Below, one piece after another: positions 28,603 through 40,595 of a stretch of DNA of 64,000 nt. Below the pieces are notes generated by a model. The model was not told the DNA's origin. It made no database searches and saw only the letters and a program-made list of their open reading frames with translations. Each line of letters starts with the position of its first letter. Within the stretch, counting starts at the first letter, position 1. Position numbers and translations under genes: made by a program. This DNA is from an uncultured bacterium (lineage in GTDB: Bacteria > Verrucomicrobiota > Kiritimatiellia > RFP12 > UBA1067): positions 1 to 64,000 of the forward strand of contig CADCCQ010000007.1 in the NCBI GenBank assembly GCA_902799955.1. Reading direction: 5' to 3'.

Positions 28603-29880
28603 ATGGACATGGGAATGTGGAACAGGGCCGCCGAGACGATGTCTCGCGACGAGCTTGAGGCGCTTCAGCTGAAGGGCCTCCAGAAGACGCTCCGCCGCGT
28701 GTGGGAGAACGAGTTCTACCGCACGCGCCTCGCCAGGGGAGGTCTTTCCGACCCCGGCGACGTGAAGAGCCTGGACGACCTCCGGAAGCTGCCGTTCTTC
28801 ACCAAGGAGGACTTCCGCGAGGCGTACCCGCTGAAGATGTGCTGCGTCGACAGGCGCGAGCTCATGGAGTTCCACCAGTCCTCCGGCTCCACCGGGACGC
28901 CTGTCGTCATGGCGTACACGAAGAACGACCTCAACCAGTGGGCGGAGTGCATGGCGAGGTGCTTCGCGATGGCCGGGCTCGAGAAGGGAGACGCCTTCCA
29001 GATCATGCCGACCTTCGGGCTCTTCAACGGCGGGTTCGGCTGCTACCACGGCTGCCGCAAGGCGCACCTCTTCTGCGTGCCGGCCTCCAGCGGCAACACC
29101 GAGCGCCAGATAAAGCTGATGCGCGACTTCCGCGTCAAGGGCTTCTGCTCTGTCGTGAGCTACGTGCCGCGCATCATGGAGAAGCTCGACGCCGACCCGA
29201 CGGGCGACCACGACATACCGTCGCTGCGCGTCGGCATCTTCGGCTCCGAGACGTTCTCCGACGAAATGCGCCGCCGCATCGAGTCGCGCCTCCACATCGA
29301 GTGCTTCGACATCTACGGCATGACGGAGACCGGCGGCATCGGCACGACCGGGCAGGACTGCCGCTGCCACTGCGGCATCCACGTCTGGGAGGACCAGTAC
29401 ATAACCGAGATCATCGACCCCAACACCGGCGAGGTCATCCCCGACGGCGAGTTCGGCGAGGTCGTGTTCACGTCGCTCACCCGCGAGGCCATGCCGATCG
29501 TCCGCTACCGGACGCACGACATAACCCGCATCCTCTCGCGCGAGAGGTGCGAGTGCGGCAGGACGTCCCTCAGGATCGACCGCATCTCCGGCCGCACCGA
29601 CGACATGCTCATCGTCAAGGGCGTCAACTTCTACCCGCGCCAGGTCGAGCAGGCCCTCATGGAGATCCCCGGCGTCAAGGACGAGTTCCAGATCATCCTC
29701 GAGGAGCGCAACGGCATGACCGAGGTCACCGTCAACGTCGAGGCGGAGCCCGGGGTCACCGGGCACACCGTCGCCAAGCATCTCCGCGAGCGGCTGGGGT
29801 TCCTCCCCAAGGGCGACGTGTTCCCCGTGGGGTCGCTGCCCAGGACGGAAGGCAAGGCGAAGCGCGTGATCCGCCGCTGA
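28603..29880 (+). CDS. Phenylacetate-CoA ligase family protein (AMP-forming)
   Basis: 425 residues from the ATG at 28603, chosen because AAAGGAGGC lies 3-11 nt upstream; a GTG at 28561 would overlap the previous gene. ANL-superfamily features are SSGSTGTPVVM (P-loop, ~100-110), YGMTETGG (A5-like), PIVRYRTHDI (A7/A8) and a final GKAKRVIRR with the catalytic Lys region. Length and order match PaaK-like ligases. It activates an aryl or short acyl acid to its CoA thioester. Cys-rich CRCHCG and CECGRT could bind zinc, as in anaerobe homologues. Many gut anaerobes carry such a gene for aryl acids from amino-acid fermentation. Confidence 0.88.
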   Translation: MDMGMWNRAAETMSRDELEALQLKGLQKTLRRVWENEFYRTRLARGGLSDPGDVKSLDDLRKLPFFTKEDFREAYPLKMCCVDRRELMEFHQSSGSTGTPVVMAYTKNDLNQWAECMARCFAMAGLEKGDAFQIMPTFGLFNGGFGCYHGCRKAHLFCVPASSGNTERQIKLMRDFRVKGFCSVVSYVPRIMEKLDADPTGDHDIPSLRVGIFGSETFSDEMRRRIESRLHIECFDIYGMTETGGIGTTGQDCRCHCGIHVWEDQYITEIIDPNTGEVIPDGEFGEVVFTSLTREAMPIVRYRTHDITRILSRERCECGRTSLRIDRISGRTDDMLIVKGVNFYPRQVEQALMEIPGVKDEFQIILEERNGMTEVTVNVEAEPGVTGHTVAKHLRERLGFLPKGDVFPVGSLPRTEGKAKRVIRR

Positions 29881-29914
29881 CCGCGGGCTTTGCGAGAACA
29901 GGGAGGCCATCGTC

Positions 29915-31336
29915 ATGGGAATGGGAGTGCGCGTTTCGGCCGTGCAGGCGCAGAAGCAGCTGCAGTCGCTCTCGCCGCAGATGCGGCAGAGCCTGGGGAT
30001 GCTGGCCATGAACCTGCCGGAGCTGCGCGCCGAGCTGTACCGCGAGATGGCCAGGAACCCCGTCATCGACGACATCGAGCAGACGCTCGAGCGCAGGACT
30101 GAGTCCGACCAGGAGCGCGAGTCCGAGGCGGAGGAGCGCTCGTTCGAGAGCGACTACACCGAGGACGACGACATCCCGGAGTCCTCGTACACGGCTGACG
30201 CGGACGCCATCGAGCGCCGTCGGCGCTTCCTCGACTCGCGCGCTAGCGAGGAGACGCTGGAGGAGCATCTGATCAAGCAGTTCAGCGCCGCCGGCATAGA
30301 GGGCCGGGACGCCGCGCTCGCCGAGGTGCTTGTCGGCGAGCTGAACGACAACGGCTACTTCTCCGGCTCCATGCCGGACGTCGTCATGGTGACGGGCGAG
30401 AGCGAGGAGAGGATCCGCGCCATGCTCGCCAGGATCATGGAGCTGGACCCGCCGGGCTGCGGGGCGACGAATCTCGGGGAGTGCCTCCTCGCGCAGATCG
30501 ACAAGCTCGAGGGCACCCCGTACAGCCAGGAGGTCCGCGAGATCATCGAGCGCGGGCACCTTGACGACATCGCGGAGGGCCGCGCCGAGGCGGTGGAGCG
30601 CGACCTCGGCATGAGCGAAGACCGCTACCAGGACGTCCTCGCCGCGCTGAGGACGCTCGACCCGCGCCCGGCGCGCGCGTACGGAACGGCGGGCAAGGGC
30701 GTCGCGTACGTGAACCCCGAGGTGCACGCGGTGCTTGTCGACGGGCGCTGGACCGCCCGCGTGGACGAGCGAAGCCTCCCGGAGATACGCATCTCGAAGC
30801 GATATGTAGACATGCTTTCGAACCCCGACGTGGACGAGGAGACCCGCGAGTACATCAAGGGCAAGATAGCGTCCGCACGGCTCTTCGTCGAGGCGGTGGA
30901 GCGCCGCCAGGAGACGATCGTCTCGATCGCCCAGGCGATATTCGACGCGCAGCCCGGATTCTTCGAGGCGGGGCTCAGGGGGCTGAAGCCGCTGACGATG
31001 CAGGAGGTCGCGGACAAGGTGGGCGTACACCACACGACCGTGTCGCGCACCGTCCGCGACAAGTACGCGTCGACCCCGCGCGGGACGGTGGAGCTTCGCC
31101 GGTTCTTCGTGACTGGCTACGTCACGGAAGATGGCGGGGCGGTGTCGCGCGACGGCGTGGTCGAGGCGCTGAAGGGGATCATCGACTCCGAGGACCCCGC
31201 GAACCCGCTTAGCGACGAGGCGCTCTCCGCGCGGCTCAAGGCGGCGGGCTACCCGGTCGCGCGCCGCACGGTGGCGAAGTACCGCGCGGAGCTCGGCGTC
31301 GCCGGCGCGGCGGCGCGGCGCAGACTTCCCTCTTGA
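29915..31336 (+). CDS. rpoN: RNA polymerase sigma-54 factor
   Basis: 473 residues, the usual length. Region I is Gln/Leu-rich (QAQKQLQSLSPQMRQSLGMLAMNL); an acidic region II spans ~55-95. The helix-turn-helix segment has VGVHHTTVSRTVRDKY and TPRGTVELRRFF. The RpoN box is ARRTVAKYRAELGV near residue 453. It directs RNA polymerase to -24/-12 promoters with enhancer-binding activators, none of which is encoded in this window. GGGAGG lies before the ATG at 29915. Confidence 0.95.
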   Translation: MGMGVRVSAVQAQKQLQSLSPQMRQSLGMLAMNLPELRAELYREMARNPVIDDIEQTLERRTESDQERESEAEERSFESDYTEDDDIPESSYTADADAIERRRRFLDSRASEETLEEHLIKQFSAAGIEGRDAALAEVLVGELNDNGYFSGSMPDVVMVTGESEERIRAMLARIMELDPPGCGATNLGECLLAQIDKLEGTPYSQEVREIIERGHLDDIAEGRAEAVERDLGMSEDRYQDVLAALRTLDPRPARAYGTAGKGVAYVNPEVHAVLVDGRWTARVDERSLPEIRISKRYVDMLSNPDVDEETREYIKGKIASARLFVEAVERRQETIVSIAQAIFDAQPGFFEAGLRGLKPLTMQEVADKVGVHHTTVSRTVRDKYASTPRGTVELRRFFVTGYVTEDGGAVSRDGVVEALKGIIDSEDPANPLSDEALSARLKAAGYPVARRTVAKYRAELGVAGAAARRRLPS

Positions 31337-31362
31337 ATTTTTCCCGTCAATGGAGTAGACTG

Positions 31363-31902
31363 ATGGCAGACATGGAAAACACACTTGAGAAATACGTGCG
31401 TTCGATACAGGACTTCCCGAAGAAGGGGGTCCTCTTCCGCGACGTCACGGGGATACTCGACTCCGGCGAGGGCTTCCGCCTCGCGATGATCGAGATGGAG
31501 AGGGCGCTCTCCGGCGTGGCCGTCGACAAGGTCGCCGCGCCGGAGTCGAGGGGCTTCATCTTCGGGGCGGCGCTGGCGGACCGCCTGAGGTGCGCGTTCG
31601 TGCCAGTCCGCAAGCCGGGCAAGCTCCCGCGCGAGACGATCCACGAGGACTACGAGCTGGAGTACGGCAGCGCGTCGCTGCACATGCACTGCGACGCCGT
31701 CTCCCCTGGCGACAGGGTCGTCGTCGTCGACGACCTCCTCGCGACTGGCGGGACGGCGCTGGCGACGGCGCGCCTCGTTGAGCGCCTCGGCGGCAAGGTC
31801 GTGAAGATGCTCTTCCCGATCGAGCTGGAGGGCTTCGCTGCGCGCGCGGGGAACCTCGCTGGCTACGAGGTCGCGTCGCTGGTGAGATACCCCGGGAAGT
31901 GA
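31363..31902 (+). CDS. apt: Adenine phosphoribosyltransferase
   Basis: 179 residues from the ATG at 31363, preceded by TGGAG at a 7-nt distance; the ATG at 31372 is an alternative and aligns well with other Apt starts. Motifs are SIQDFPKKGVLFRDVTGIL, APESRGFIFGAALA and the PRPP loop VVVVDDLLATGGTALA. It salvages adenine to AMP in the cytoplasm. A possible promoter (TTGAAT 31333-31338, 17 nt, TAGACT 31356-31361) would place the transcript start at or just before the second ATG. A second phosphoribosyltransferase follows, suggesting a purine-salvage pair. Confidence 0.92.
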   Translation: MADMENTLEKYVRSIQDFPKKGVLFRDVTGILDSGEGFRLAMIEMERALSGVAVDKVAAPESRGFIFGAALADRLRCAFVPVRKPGKLPRETIHEDYELEYGSASLHMHCDAVSPGDRVVVVDDLLATGGTALATARLVERLGGKVVKMLFPIELEGFAARAGNLAGYEVASLVRYPGK

Positions 31903-31925
31903 CGGCGGCGGCCTGGCGGAGGACG

Positions 31926-32483
31926 ATGGTCGACAAGGTGTACATCACTGCGGACGGGATGCTCCGCGACACGTGGCGCCTCGCGGCGGCGGTGAGGGCG
32001 TCCGGCTGGCGCCCCGACTGGCTCGTCGCGCTGTGGCGCGGCGGCGCGGCGCCGGGCGCGGCGGTGCACGAGTTCCTGAAGACGACGGGCTGGGACGTCC
32101 GCCACGTCCCGCTGAAGTGCGCGAGCTACACGGGGATCGGCGCCAGCTCGGGAGAGGTGAAGTTCACACTCGGCGACGAGACGTTCGCGCTCTTCGCGCC
32201 GGGCGAGCGCGTCCTCGTCGTCGACGACGTGTTCGAGACGGGCGTCACAGCGGAGGCCGTCATGCGGCGGCTCGCCGCGGCGGGCGCCGAGGCGAGGTTC
32301 GCGGCGGTGTACTGGAAGCGCGGCAGAAACGCCACGGCGGTCGAGCCTGACTACTTCGCGAGGGACCCGGGAGACGAGTGGATAGTGTTCCCGCACGAGA
32401 TCGACGGGCTCTCGGACGCCGAAGTCGCCCGGAAGGACCCGGCGCTCGCGGAGCTTGTCGCGAGGGCGCGGACGGGCGCGTGA
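31926..32483 (+). CDS. Hypoxanthine/xanthine/guanine-type phosphoribosyltransferase
   Basis: 185 residues from the ATG at 31926 (GGCGGAGGA upstream). The core PRT pattern is LVALWRGGAAPGAAVHEFL (pyrophosphate loop) and RVLVVDDVFETGVTAEAV (PRPP loop). The C-terminal EWIVFPHEID is like archaeal and anaerobe Gpt/HPRT homologues. It probably salvages hypoxanthine, xanthine or guanine. It follows apt closely and belongs to the same transcript. Confidence 0.8.
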   Translation: MVDKVYITADGMLRDTWRLAAAVRASGWRPDWLVALWRGGAAPGAAVHEFLKTTGWDVRHVPLKCASYTGIGASSGEVKFTLGDETFALFAPGERVLVVDDVFETGVTAEAVMRRLAAAGAEARFAAVYWKRGRNATAVEPDYFARDPGDEWIVFPHEIDGLSDAEVARKDPALAELVARARTGA

Positions 32484-32515
32484 GGTGGCGCGGGCATTCG
32501 ACAGGAGGCAGAGGC

Positions 32516-32953
32516 ATGGAACTCGATAAAAAGCTGATTGTGGACGTCGCCAGGCTCGCCGAGGAGGGCGAGACGCTGGAAGGTGAGGTCGACATCGTCG
32601 ACCTCGACGAGGAGTTCGTCAAGCCGTTCGGAGGCGTGAGATACCGCCTTTTCGCCAGAATGTATGGCTCTGAGCTGCTTGTGCGCGGCTCTCTGGAGCA
32701 GGATTTCGACCTCGTCTGCTCGCGCTGCGGGCGCGATTTCGACACGACCGTGAAGGTCCCCGACTTCACAATGTCTGTCGAGGTCCCCGAAAAAGAGCAA
32801 TTTGCGGATTTGACCAATGACGCAAGAGAGTGTATAATATTAAACCTACCGACATATCCGGTTTGCGACGAGTCCTGTCCGGGGATTGTCCAGGAGGCCG
32901 CACGGCCGACGGACGACAGATGGGCCGCGCTTGACGGACTGAAGGTGGAGTGA
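32516..32953 (+). CDS. yceD: YceD/DUF177 family protein, 23S rRNA-associated
   Basis: 145 residues from the ATG at 32516 with ACAGGAGG upstream. Its DUF177 core contains two Cys pairs (CSRCGR and CDESCPG) likely to bind zinc. The yceD-rpmF-plsX order is a conserved gene neighbourhood in bacteria, which strongly supports the call. YceD is implicated in 23S rRNA accumulation. The last third of the gene is notably AT-rich because it carries a promoter (32810-32838) for rpmF and later genes. Confidence 0.9.
   Translation: MELDKKLIVDVARLAEEGETLEGEVDIVDLDEEFVKPFGGVRYRLFARMYGSELLVRGSLEQDFDLVCSRCGRDFDTTVKVPDFTMSVEVPEKEQFADLTNDARECIILNLPTYPVCDESCPGIVQEAARPTDDRWAALDGLKVE
32810..32838 (+). promoter_or_regulatory. 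Promoter inside yceD for rpmF-plsX-leuS
   Basis: TTGACC (32810-32815), 17-nt spacer, TATAAT (32833-32838), within the yceD coding sequence about 170 nt before rpmF. The surrounding codons are AT-rich compared with the rest of the operon. Confidence 0.75.
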
Positions 32954-33008
32954 AACAGTAAAAGACCACGGGCCGGGAGGCCCTGGAGAAACGAAGGAGA
33001 AGAGAAAA

Positions 33009-33191
33009 ATGGCAAGTCCTAAGAACCGCGTCTCGAAAATGCGCAAGCGCCAGCGTGTCGCCTCGCTTGAGAAGCCGATCCTCGCGTCGGTGTCGACATG
33101 TCCTGCGTGCGGAGCGGCAAAGCGCACGCACCGTGCGTGCCCCAAGTGCGGCACGTACAAAGGTCGCAAGGTCGCCGCTGCGGCCGAGTGA
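33009..33191 (+). CDS. rpmF: 50S ribosomal protein L32
   Basis: 60 residues. The N-terminus MASPKNRVSKMRKRQR and two zinc-binding pairs, CPACG and CPKCG, are diagnostic. GAAGGAGAAG precedes the ATG. plsX follows after 32 nt. Confidence 0.97.
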   Translation: MASPKNRVSKMRKRQRVASLEKPILASVSTCPACGAAKRTHRACPKCGTYKGRKVAAAAE

Positions 33192-33223
33192 GCTGTCCGT
33201 CGGACGGCAGTCTAGGTGTCTCC

Positions 33224-34275
33224 ATGACGCGGATAGCCCTTGATGCAATGGGGGGCGACTTCGCCCCCAAGCAGATCGTGGTAGGCGCGATCGAGGCCGC
33301 CTGCACCCTCGAGGACGTAAAGATACTCCTCGTGGGGCAGATGGCCGCCATACAGAGGGAGATAGACCGTTTCTCGAAGGACCGCAGGGCTATGTTCCAG
33401 CGGGCCGTGGAGAAGGGCTCGCTCGAGATCGTCCACGCGCCCGACCAGGTCGAGATGGACGACGTGCCGGTCGAGGCGGTCCGCAAGAAGAAGGACTGCT
33501 CGATCAACGTCGCGATGCGTCTCGTGAAGGAGGCGCGTGCGGACGTTTTCGTCTCGGCCGGCAACTCCGGCGCGGTGGCGACGAGCGCGATCCTGAACCT
33601 CGGGCGCATACCGGGTGTAAAGCGCCCGGCGATCGCGATGGTGCTGCCGACGAACTCGCCGAGCCGTCCGCTCCTGCTGCTTGACGCGGGCGCGAACATG
33701 GACTGCCACCCGGAGTGGCTGGCGCAGTTCGCGATCATGGGCAACGTATACTCGAAGACGGTCATCGGCCGCGACAAGCCCTCCATCGGGCTGCTGTCCA
33801 TCGGCACGGAGGACTGCAAGGGCAACGAGCTCATTCACGAGACTAACCCGCTCATACAGAAGATATCGGGCCTCAACTTCGTCGGCAACATCGAGGGGCA
33901 CGACATCTGCGGCGGCGCGCTTGACGTGGCTGTGGCCGACGGCTTCGTCGGCAACGTGGTGCTGAAGACGGTTGAGTCCGTCGCCCACGCGATCGGCGGC
34001 TGGCTGAAGGCTGAGCTGAAGAAGAGCCTGTTTCGCAAGATCTGCGCACTTATGCTGAAGCCGGCGTTCAACTCTCTGAAGAAGCAGATGGACCCGGAGG
34101 TCTACGGAGGGGCGCCGCTACTTGGCGTCCCGGGGGCAGTGATAATAACGCACGGCAACTCGACCCACAAGGCGATATTCTATGCCGTGAAGGCGGGCGT
34201 CGCGGCGGCGACAAACGACGTCTCGGGCCTTATAGCGAAGGAGATCGCCGAACACGCCGAAGAGCTGAAGCAGGG

Positions 34276-34279
<4 letters not shown>
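33224..34279 (+). CDS. plsX: Phosphate acyltransferase PlsX
   Basis: 351 residues from the ATG at 33224; the frame opens earlier only within rpm[17 protein letters not shown] at the N-terminus, [35 protein letters not shown] and [12 protein letters not shown] are characteristic. It converts acyl-ACP to acyl-phosphate for phospholipid synthesis at the membrane. Its stop codon overlaps the leuS start (ATGA). Confidence 0.97.
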
Positions 34280-37176
<2,897 letters not shown>

Positions 37177-37232
37177 ACATCGGGCGACGTAGACGGGAAA
37201 CAACAAAAACAACAAAAAAAAGGAGAAGACAG

Positions 37233-38330
37233 ATGAAGAAACTAATGACAGTCGCGGCCATCGTGGCGTCCGCGCTGGTATTCACGGGATGCGGCGGCAA
37301 GCCGAAGATCCCCGCAAACACCGTGGCGGCGGCATACGTCGACCTGGACAACCTCGTTGGCAACGCCTTCGACGTCGTCGACGACGCCATCGACGAGATC
37401 CCCAACAAGGAGAAGCGCAAGGAGATGCGCGAAGAATTCAAGAAGTTCGTCAAGGAGCACAAGCCGGACTTCAAGGCCATCGACCTCGACTGGGCGGTTC
37501 TCACCTTCGGTATCGGCGAGAAGGACAAGGAGGAGATCGCGCTTGTCATCAAGTGCGACTGCAAGAAGAAGATCCCGACCGCAGACACAAGCGTGAGCGA
37601 GATGGTCAAGGGCATGGGCGGCGGAAAGACGATTTCCTCGGGCGAGAAATACGAGACGTACAAGGTCAGTCTCGGTGGCGGCATGATGTTCATGCCCATT
37701 CCCTTGCCCAAGTCGCTCTTCGTGACCGTCGCGAAGGATCAATACGTGATCCTGACGGTGGACGAGGATGTCATGAAGAAGATGGTCGACCTCTATGCCA
37801 ACGGCAAGGGTGAGACGTCGGATGACTTCGACGACCTCGCCGACGTCAGCAGCGACACGATCATCCGCATCCAGACCGCGGAGGCCGAGACGTTCGCCAA
37901 GCTTGCCGGCGTGAAGGAGTTCATCGAGAACTACTGCAAGGAGGCAGGCGACGAGGACATGGCCGACCTTCTGCTCGACGTCGAGAACCTCACGCTCGAC
38001 ATCAACTTCAGCGACGACATCGTCGGCGCGGTCCTCACCGTGGACGCAGGCTCCAGGGAGCTCGCGAAGGTCGTCGAGAGCGCGTTCAACGTTGTCGCTT
38101 TCGCCAGCCGCCTCGGCGTCGACCTCGTCGCCGGCAATCCCGAGGGCTTCAGGAGCAAGTTTGGCTGCAACAGCATCTCGAAGGATGCGTTCGCCAAGAT
38201 GGTCAAGGCCGTAGCCGAGGAGGTCCGCGACGGGGTCGAGGCCGACCGCAGCGGTTCGACCGCCACTCTTACCGTGGAGCTTGACACGGACGATCTCCTC
38301 GAGGCGGTCGTGCCCGCTCTTTTCGAGTGA
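37233..38330 (+). CDS. Lipoprotein of unknown function
   Basis: 365 residues. MKKLMTVAAIVASALVFTGC is a lipoprotein signal with Cys at 20. The first residues are identical to the signal of the autotransporter-repeat protein at 13 kb. The mature part has alternating acidic and basic helices, a GGGMMFMPIPLPKSLFVTV strand pair and paired domains with ILTVDEDVMKK and LTLDINFSDDIVGAVLTVDAGS. It resembles DUF3352-like periplasmic proteins in outline only. AAAAGGAG precedes the ATG. The final codons overlap the next GTG start. Confidence 0.75.
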   Translation: MKKLMTVAAIVASALVFTGCGGKPKIPANTVAAAYVDLDNLVGNAFDVVDDAIDEIPNKEKRKEMREEFKKFVKEHKPDFKAIDLDWAVLTFGIGEKDKEEIALVIKCDCKKKIPTADTSVSEMVKGMGGGKTISSGEKYETYKVSLGGGMMFMPIPLPKSLFVTVAKDQYVILTVDEDVMKKMVDLYANGKGETSDDFDDLADVSSDTIIRIQTAEAETFAKLAGVKEFIENYCKEAGDEDMADLLLDVENLTLDINFSDDIVGAVLTVDAGSRELAKVVESAFNVVAFASRLGVDLVAGNPEGFRSKFGCNSISKDAFAKMVKAVAEEVRDGVEADRSGSTATLTVELDTDDLLEAVVPALFE

Positions 38331-39232
38331 CGACGATCCACAGGATTGTTACGACGCTGGCATCCGCGTTCGCCGCCGCTGCGGCGGCGAGCGCGGGTTT
38401 GCCGTTTCTCCCCGAGACCGCGCCGGACAAACCGGCCGTGGCGGAGATACAGCTGGTTCCCGGGCGGCTTATGCCGCTCGTGAAGTGCAAAGTCGAAGGG
38501 CGAGACGCAGTGCTCCTCTTCGATACCGGCGCGACGCATACCACGTTCGACGTCGGCTTTGTGAAGCGCACGCTTCCCGACGCGAAGTTCGAGAAGGTGC
38601 TTCTCGGAGGCGTAACGAACGTCGCGGGCGAGCCGTCGCTCTTCCACGTCTCCTCGCTGAAGGTCGGAGAGGCGGAGTTCGGGAACTTCGACGCAATGGC
38701 GCTTGACCTCTCCCATCTCGCCCCCGGAATGGCTGGTCGGATCGACGGCGTCCTGGGGATGAACGTGATAGGCCGCGTCGCGACGGTTGTGTCGCTTGGT
38801 TCGCGGCGCGTCGTGTTCTCCCCCGGCAATGACGTCCGCGGGCGTTTCGGCAAGATGGCGGTTCGCCGCCGGGACGACCCGTTCTCCGTGGCCATCGACT
38901 CGGCGGTCGGAGAGAAGAAGTTCACGCTGATCGTGGACTCCGCCTCGTCTTTCACGTTTCTCGACGCCGCGCTGGGCTGGCCTTCGACCGGAAGGAAGGA
39001 GGCCTTCGGCACGCTGGACGTCAACGGCGGCGGTGGCATTTCGGCGGAGAGGGGAGAGCCCGGCGAACTCGCCCTCGGCGAGAGCGTCAGGATTGCGCCG
39101 CTTCTCGTGCGCACCCCGATGAACAGGATTGGCGCGGACACCCTGCTCAAGTACGACATGCTCGTCGACTTCGGGCGTGTCGGGTTCTGCAAGGCGTCCG
39201 TTCCCAAGACGGAAGGAAAGACTGAGAAGTGA
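38327..39232 (+). CDS. Exported retropepsin-like aspartyl protease-fold protein
   Basis: 301 residues from a GTG that overlaps the preceding TGA. Signal peptide to ~residue 23. One active-site motif, LLFDTGATHTTF (residues ~64-75), is followed by GRIDGVLGMNVIG, the flap/substrate region common in bacterial clan AA proteins. A second half has FTLIVDSASSFTFLD in the place of a second DTG, with Gly replaced by Ala. It may be a single-motif enzyme active as a dimer, or a duplicated protein with one dead site. Its end overlaps the next GTG. Confidence 0.78.
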   Translation: MTTIHRIVTTLASAFAAAAAASAGLPFLPETAPDKPAVAEIQLVPGRLMPLVKCKVEGRDAVLLFDTGATHTTFDVGFVKRTLPDAKFEKVLLGGVTNVAGEPSLFHVSSLKVGEAEFGNFDAMALDLSHLAPGMAGRIDGVLGMNVIGRVATVVSLGSRRVVFSPGNDVRGRFGKMAVRRRDDPFSVAIDSAVGEKKFTLIVDSASSFTFLDAALGWPSTGRKEAFGTLDVNGGGGISAERGEPGELALGESVRIAPLLVRTPMNRIGADTLLKYDMLVDFGRVGFCKASVPKTEGKTEK

Positions 39233-39798
39233 CGATTCGTCGAATGATCGCGGTAATGGCGGCGGCGGCGCTTGCCGGGTGCCTCAGCCCGGCTCCGAAG
39301 GCGCCGGTCAACTGGACTATTTCCGTCGCTGGCGAGAAAAGCGTCGCAAGGGTGGATCGGAAGTGGGATGTCGTGCGCATCTCGCGCGTCGAGGTGCGCT
39401 CGCCGTATGACGGACGTTCCCTTGCCGTGCTGAGGCCCGACGGTTCGCTGGCGTTCGATCCTTTCAACGCGTTCGCCTCCGCGCCGTCCTCGATTCTCGG
39501 CGGGGCGGCAGTCGACGCGCTTTCCGCGAGCGGCGCCGCGGCGTCCGTCGTCGGCCCGCATTCGATGGCCTCGGTGCAGACCTCGATCGAGGTGACTGTC
39601 ACGCGGCTGGCCCTTGACTGCAGGAAGGACGGCGTGCGCGAGGCTTCCGTGGCGCTTTCGATTACATTGCTCGACGGCCGTCGCCTGGTGTCGGTCGCCG
39701 AGGCGGAGGGCGGCGCGGCGACGCCCGACGGCAACTACTCCGCCGCGTTCTCGGCGGCGTTCTGCAAGGCGTTCGCGGAGGCATTGAAGCGGCTTTAG
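39229..39798 (+). CDS. ABC-transport auxiliary lipoprotein
   Basis: 189 residues from a GTG overlapping the previous stop. Lipobox LAGC gives Cys18. The middle (RKWDVVRISRVEVRSPYDGRSLAVLRPDGSLAFDPFNAFASAPSSIL) matches the layout of ABC-type transport auxiliary (PqiC-like) lipoproteins. The call is supported by the MlaE-type permease gene 5 nt downstream. It probably sits in the outer membrane or periplasm as part of an MCE-type lipid transport chain. Confidence 0.72.
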   Translation: MTIRRMIAVMAAAALAGCLSPAPKAPVNWTISVAGEKSVARVDRKWDVVRISRVEVRSPYDGRSLAVLRPDGSLAFDPFNAFASAPSSILGGAAVDALSASGAAASVVGPHSMASVQTSIEVTVTRLALDCRKDGVREASVALSITLLDGRRLVSVAEAEGGAATPDGNYSAAFSAAFCKAFAEALKRL

Positions 39799-39803
39799 CT
39801 GAA

Positions 39804-40595
39804 ATGGGCGTGTTCTCCAGCGTTGGCCGCGGCGTGGCAGGGGCGGCCGCCTCCTTCGGACGCGTGTGCGAGTTCACGGGCGAGGCCGTGGTATCACTCC
39901 TTGTCGTGCTCTTCTGCCCGTGGAAGATGAGGTTCGGCGACTTCGCCCTCGCGTTCCAGCGCGCCGCGTTCAATGCCATCCCCGTGGCGACTGGCATAGG
40001 CCTCCTGCTTGGCCTGATATTGGCTTTCGAGTCCGCCGCGGCAATGAGGATGTTCGCCGCCGAGGTCTACGTCTCCGACCTTCTTGCAATCGGGGTGTTC
40101 CGCGAGCTGGGGCCTCTCGTCACCGCGATAGTCCTCGCGGGGCGCTCGGGGAGCGCGTTCGCGGCGGAGATCGGGACGATGAAGGTCGACGAGGAGCTTG
40201 ACGCCCTGACGACAATGGGCCTCTCGCCTGTGAGATTCCTGGTTCCCGCGCGCGTCCTCGCGGCTGTGGTGGCAATGCCTGTCCTGACGATTCTCGCGGA
40301 GCTGGCCGCCGTCTTCGGCGGCGCAGCCGTGCTGAAGGCGATGGGGGTCCCGACCCCCGTGTTCTGGGAGCACGTAAGAGGCGTCACCAGCGCGTCGATT
40401 CTGTCGCTCGGCCTTGCAAAGTCGTGTCTGTTCGGACTTCTCGTCGGCCTCGTCGGATGCGGGGCCGGCATGAACGCCCGGACGGGCGCGGACGGCGTGG
40501 GGGTCGCGACGACATCCGCCGTTGTCGGCAGCCTGGTGGCGATCGCGGTCGCCGACGGGCTCGTGGCCGTTGTTTCATTCGCATGGGGGATATGA
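39804..40595 (+). CDS. mlaE: MlaE-type ABC transporter permease
   Basis: 263 residues, normal length. Five or six hydrophobic segments with the MlaE signature FRELGPLVTAIVLAGRSGSAFAAEIGTMKV and the EELDAL coupling segment. It moves phospholipid across the inner membrane with an MlaF ATPase and MCE-domain MlaD. Neither lies next to it here. Its TGA overlaps the next ATG. Confidence 0.92.
   Translation: MGVFSSVGRGVAGAAASFGRVCEFTGEAVVSLLVVLFCPWKMRFGDFALAFQRAAFNAIPVATGIGLLLGLILAFESAAAMRMFAAEVYVSDLLAIGVFRELGPLVTAIVLAGRSGSAFAAEIGTMKVDEELDALTTMGLSPVRFLVPARVLAAVVAMPVLTILAELAAVFGGAAVLKAMGVPTPVFWEHVRGVTSASILSLGLAKSCLFGLLVGLVGCGAGMNARTGADGVGVATTSAVVGSLVAIAVADGLVAVVSFAWGI

Noticed and set aside
26736-28610. 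624-residue frame antisense to the RraA-like and PyrB-like genes
   Set aside because: Spans two well-supported plus-strand genes; translation is low-complexity Val/Arg/His.
31333-31374. Leaderless start for apt from TTGAAT-17-TAGACT
   Set aside because: The -10 box is weak and a TGGAG ribosome-binding sequence fits the ATG at 31363, so it was not counted in the leaderless set.
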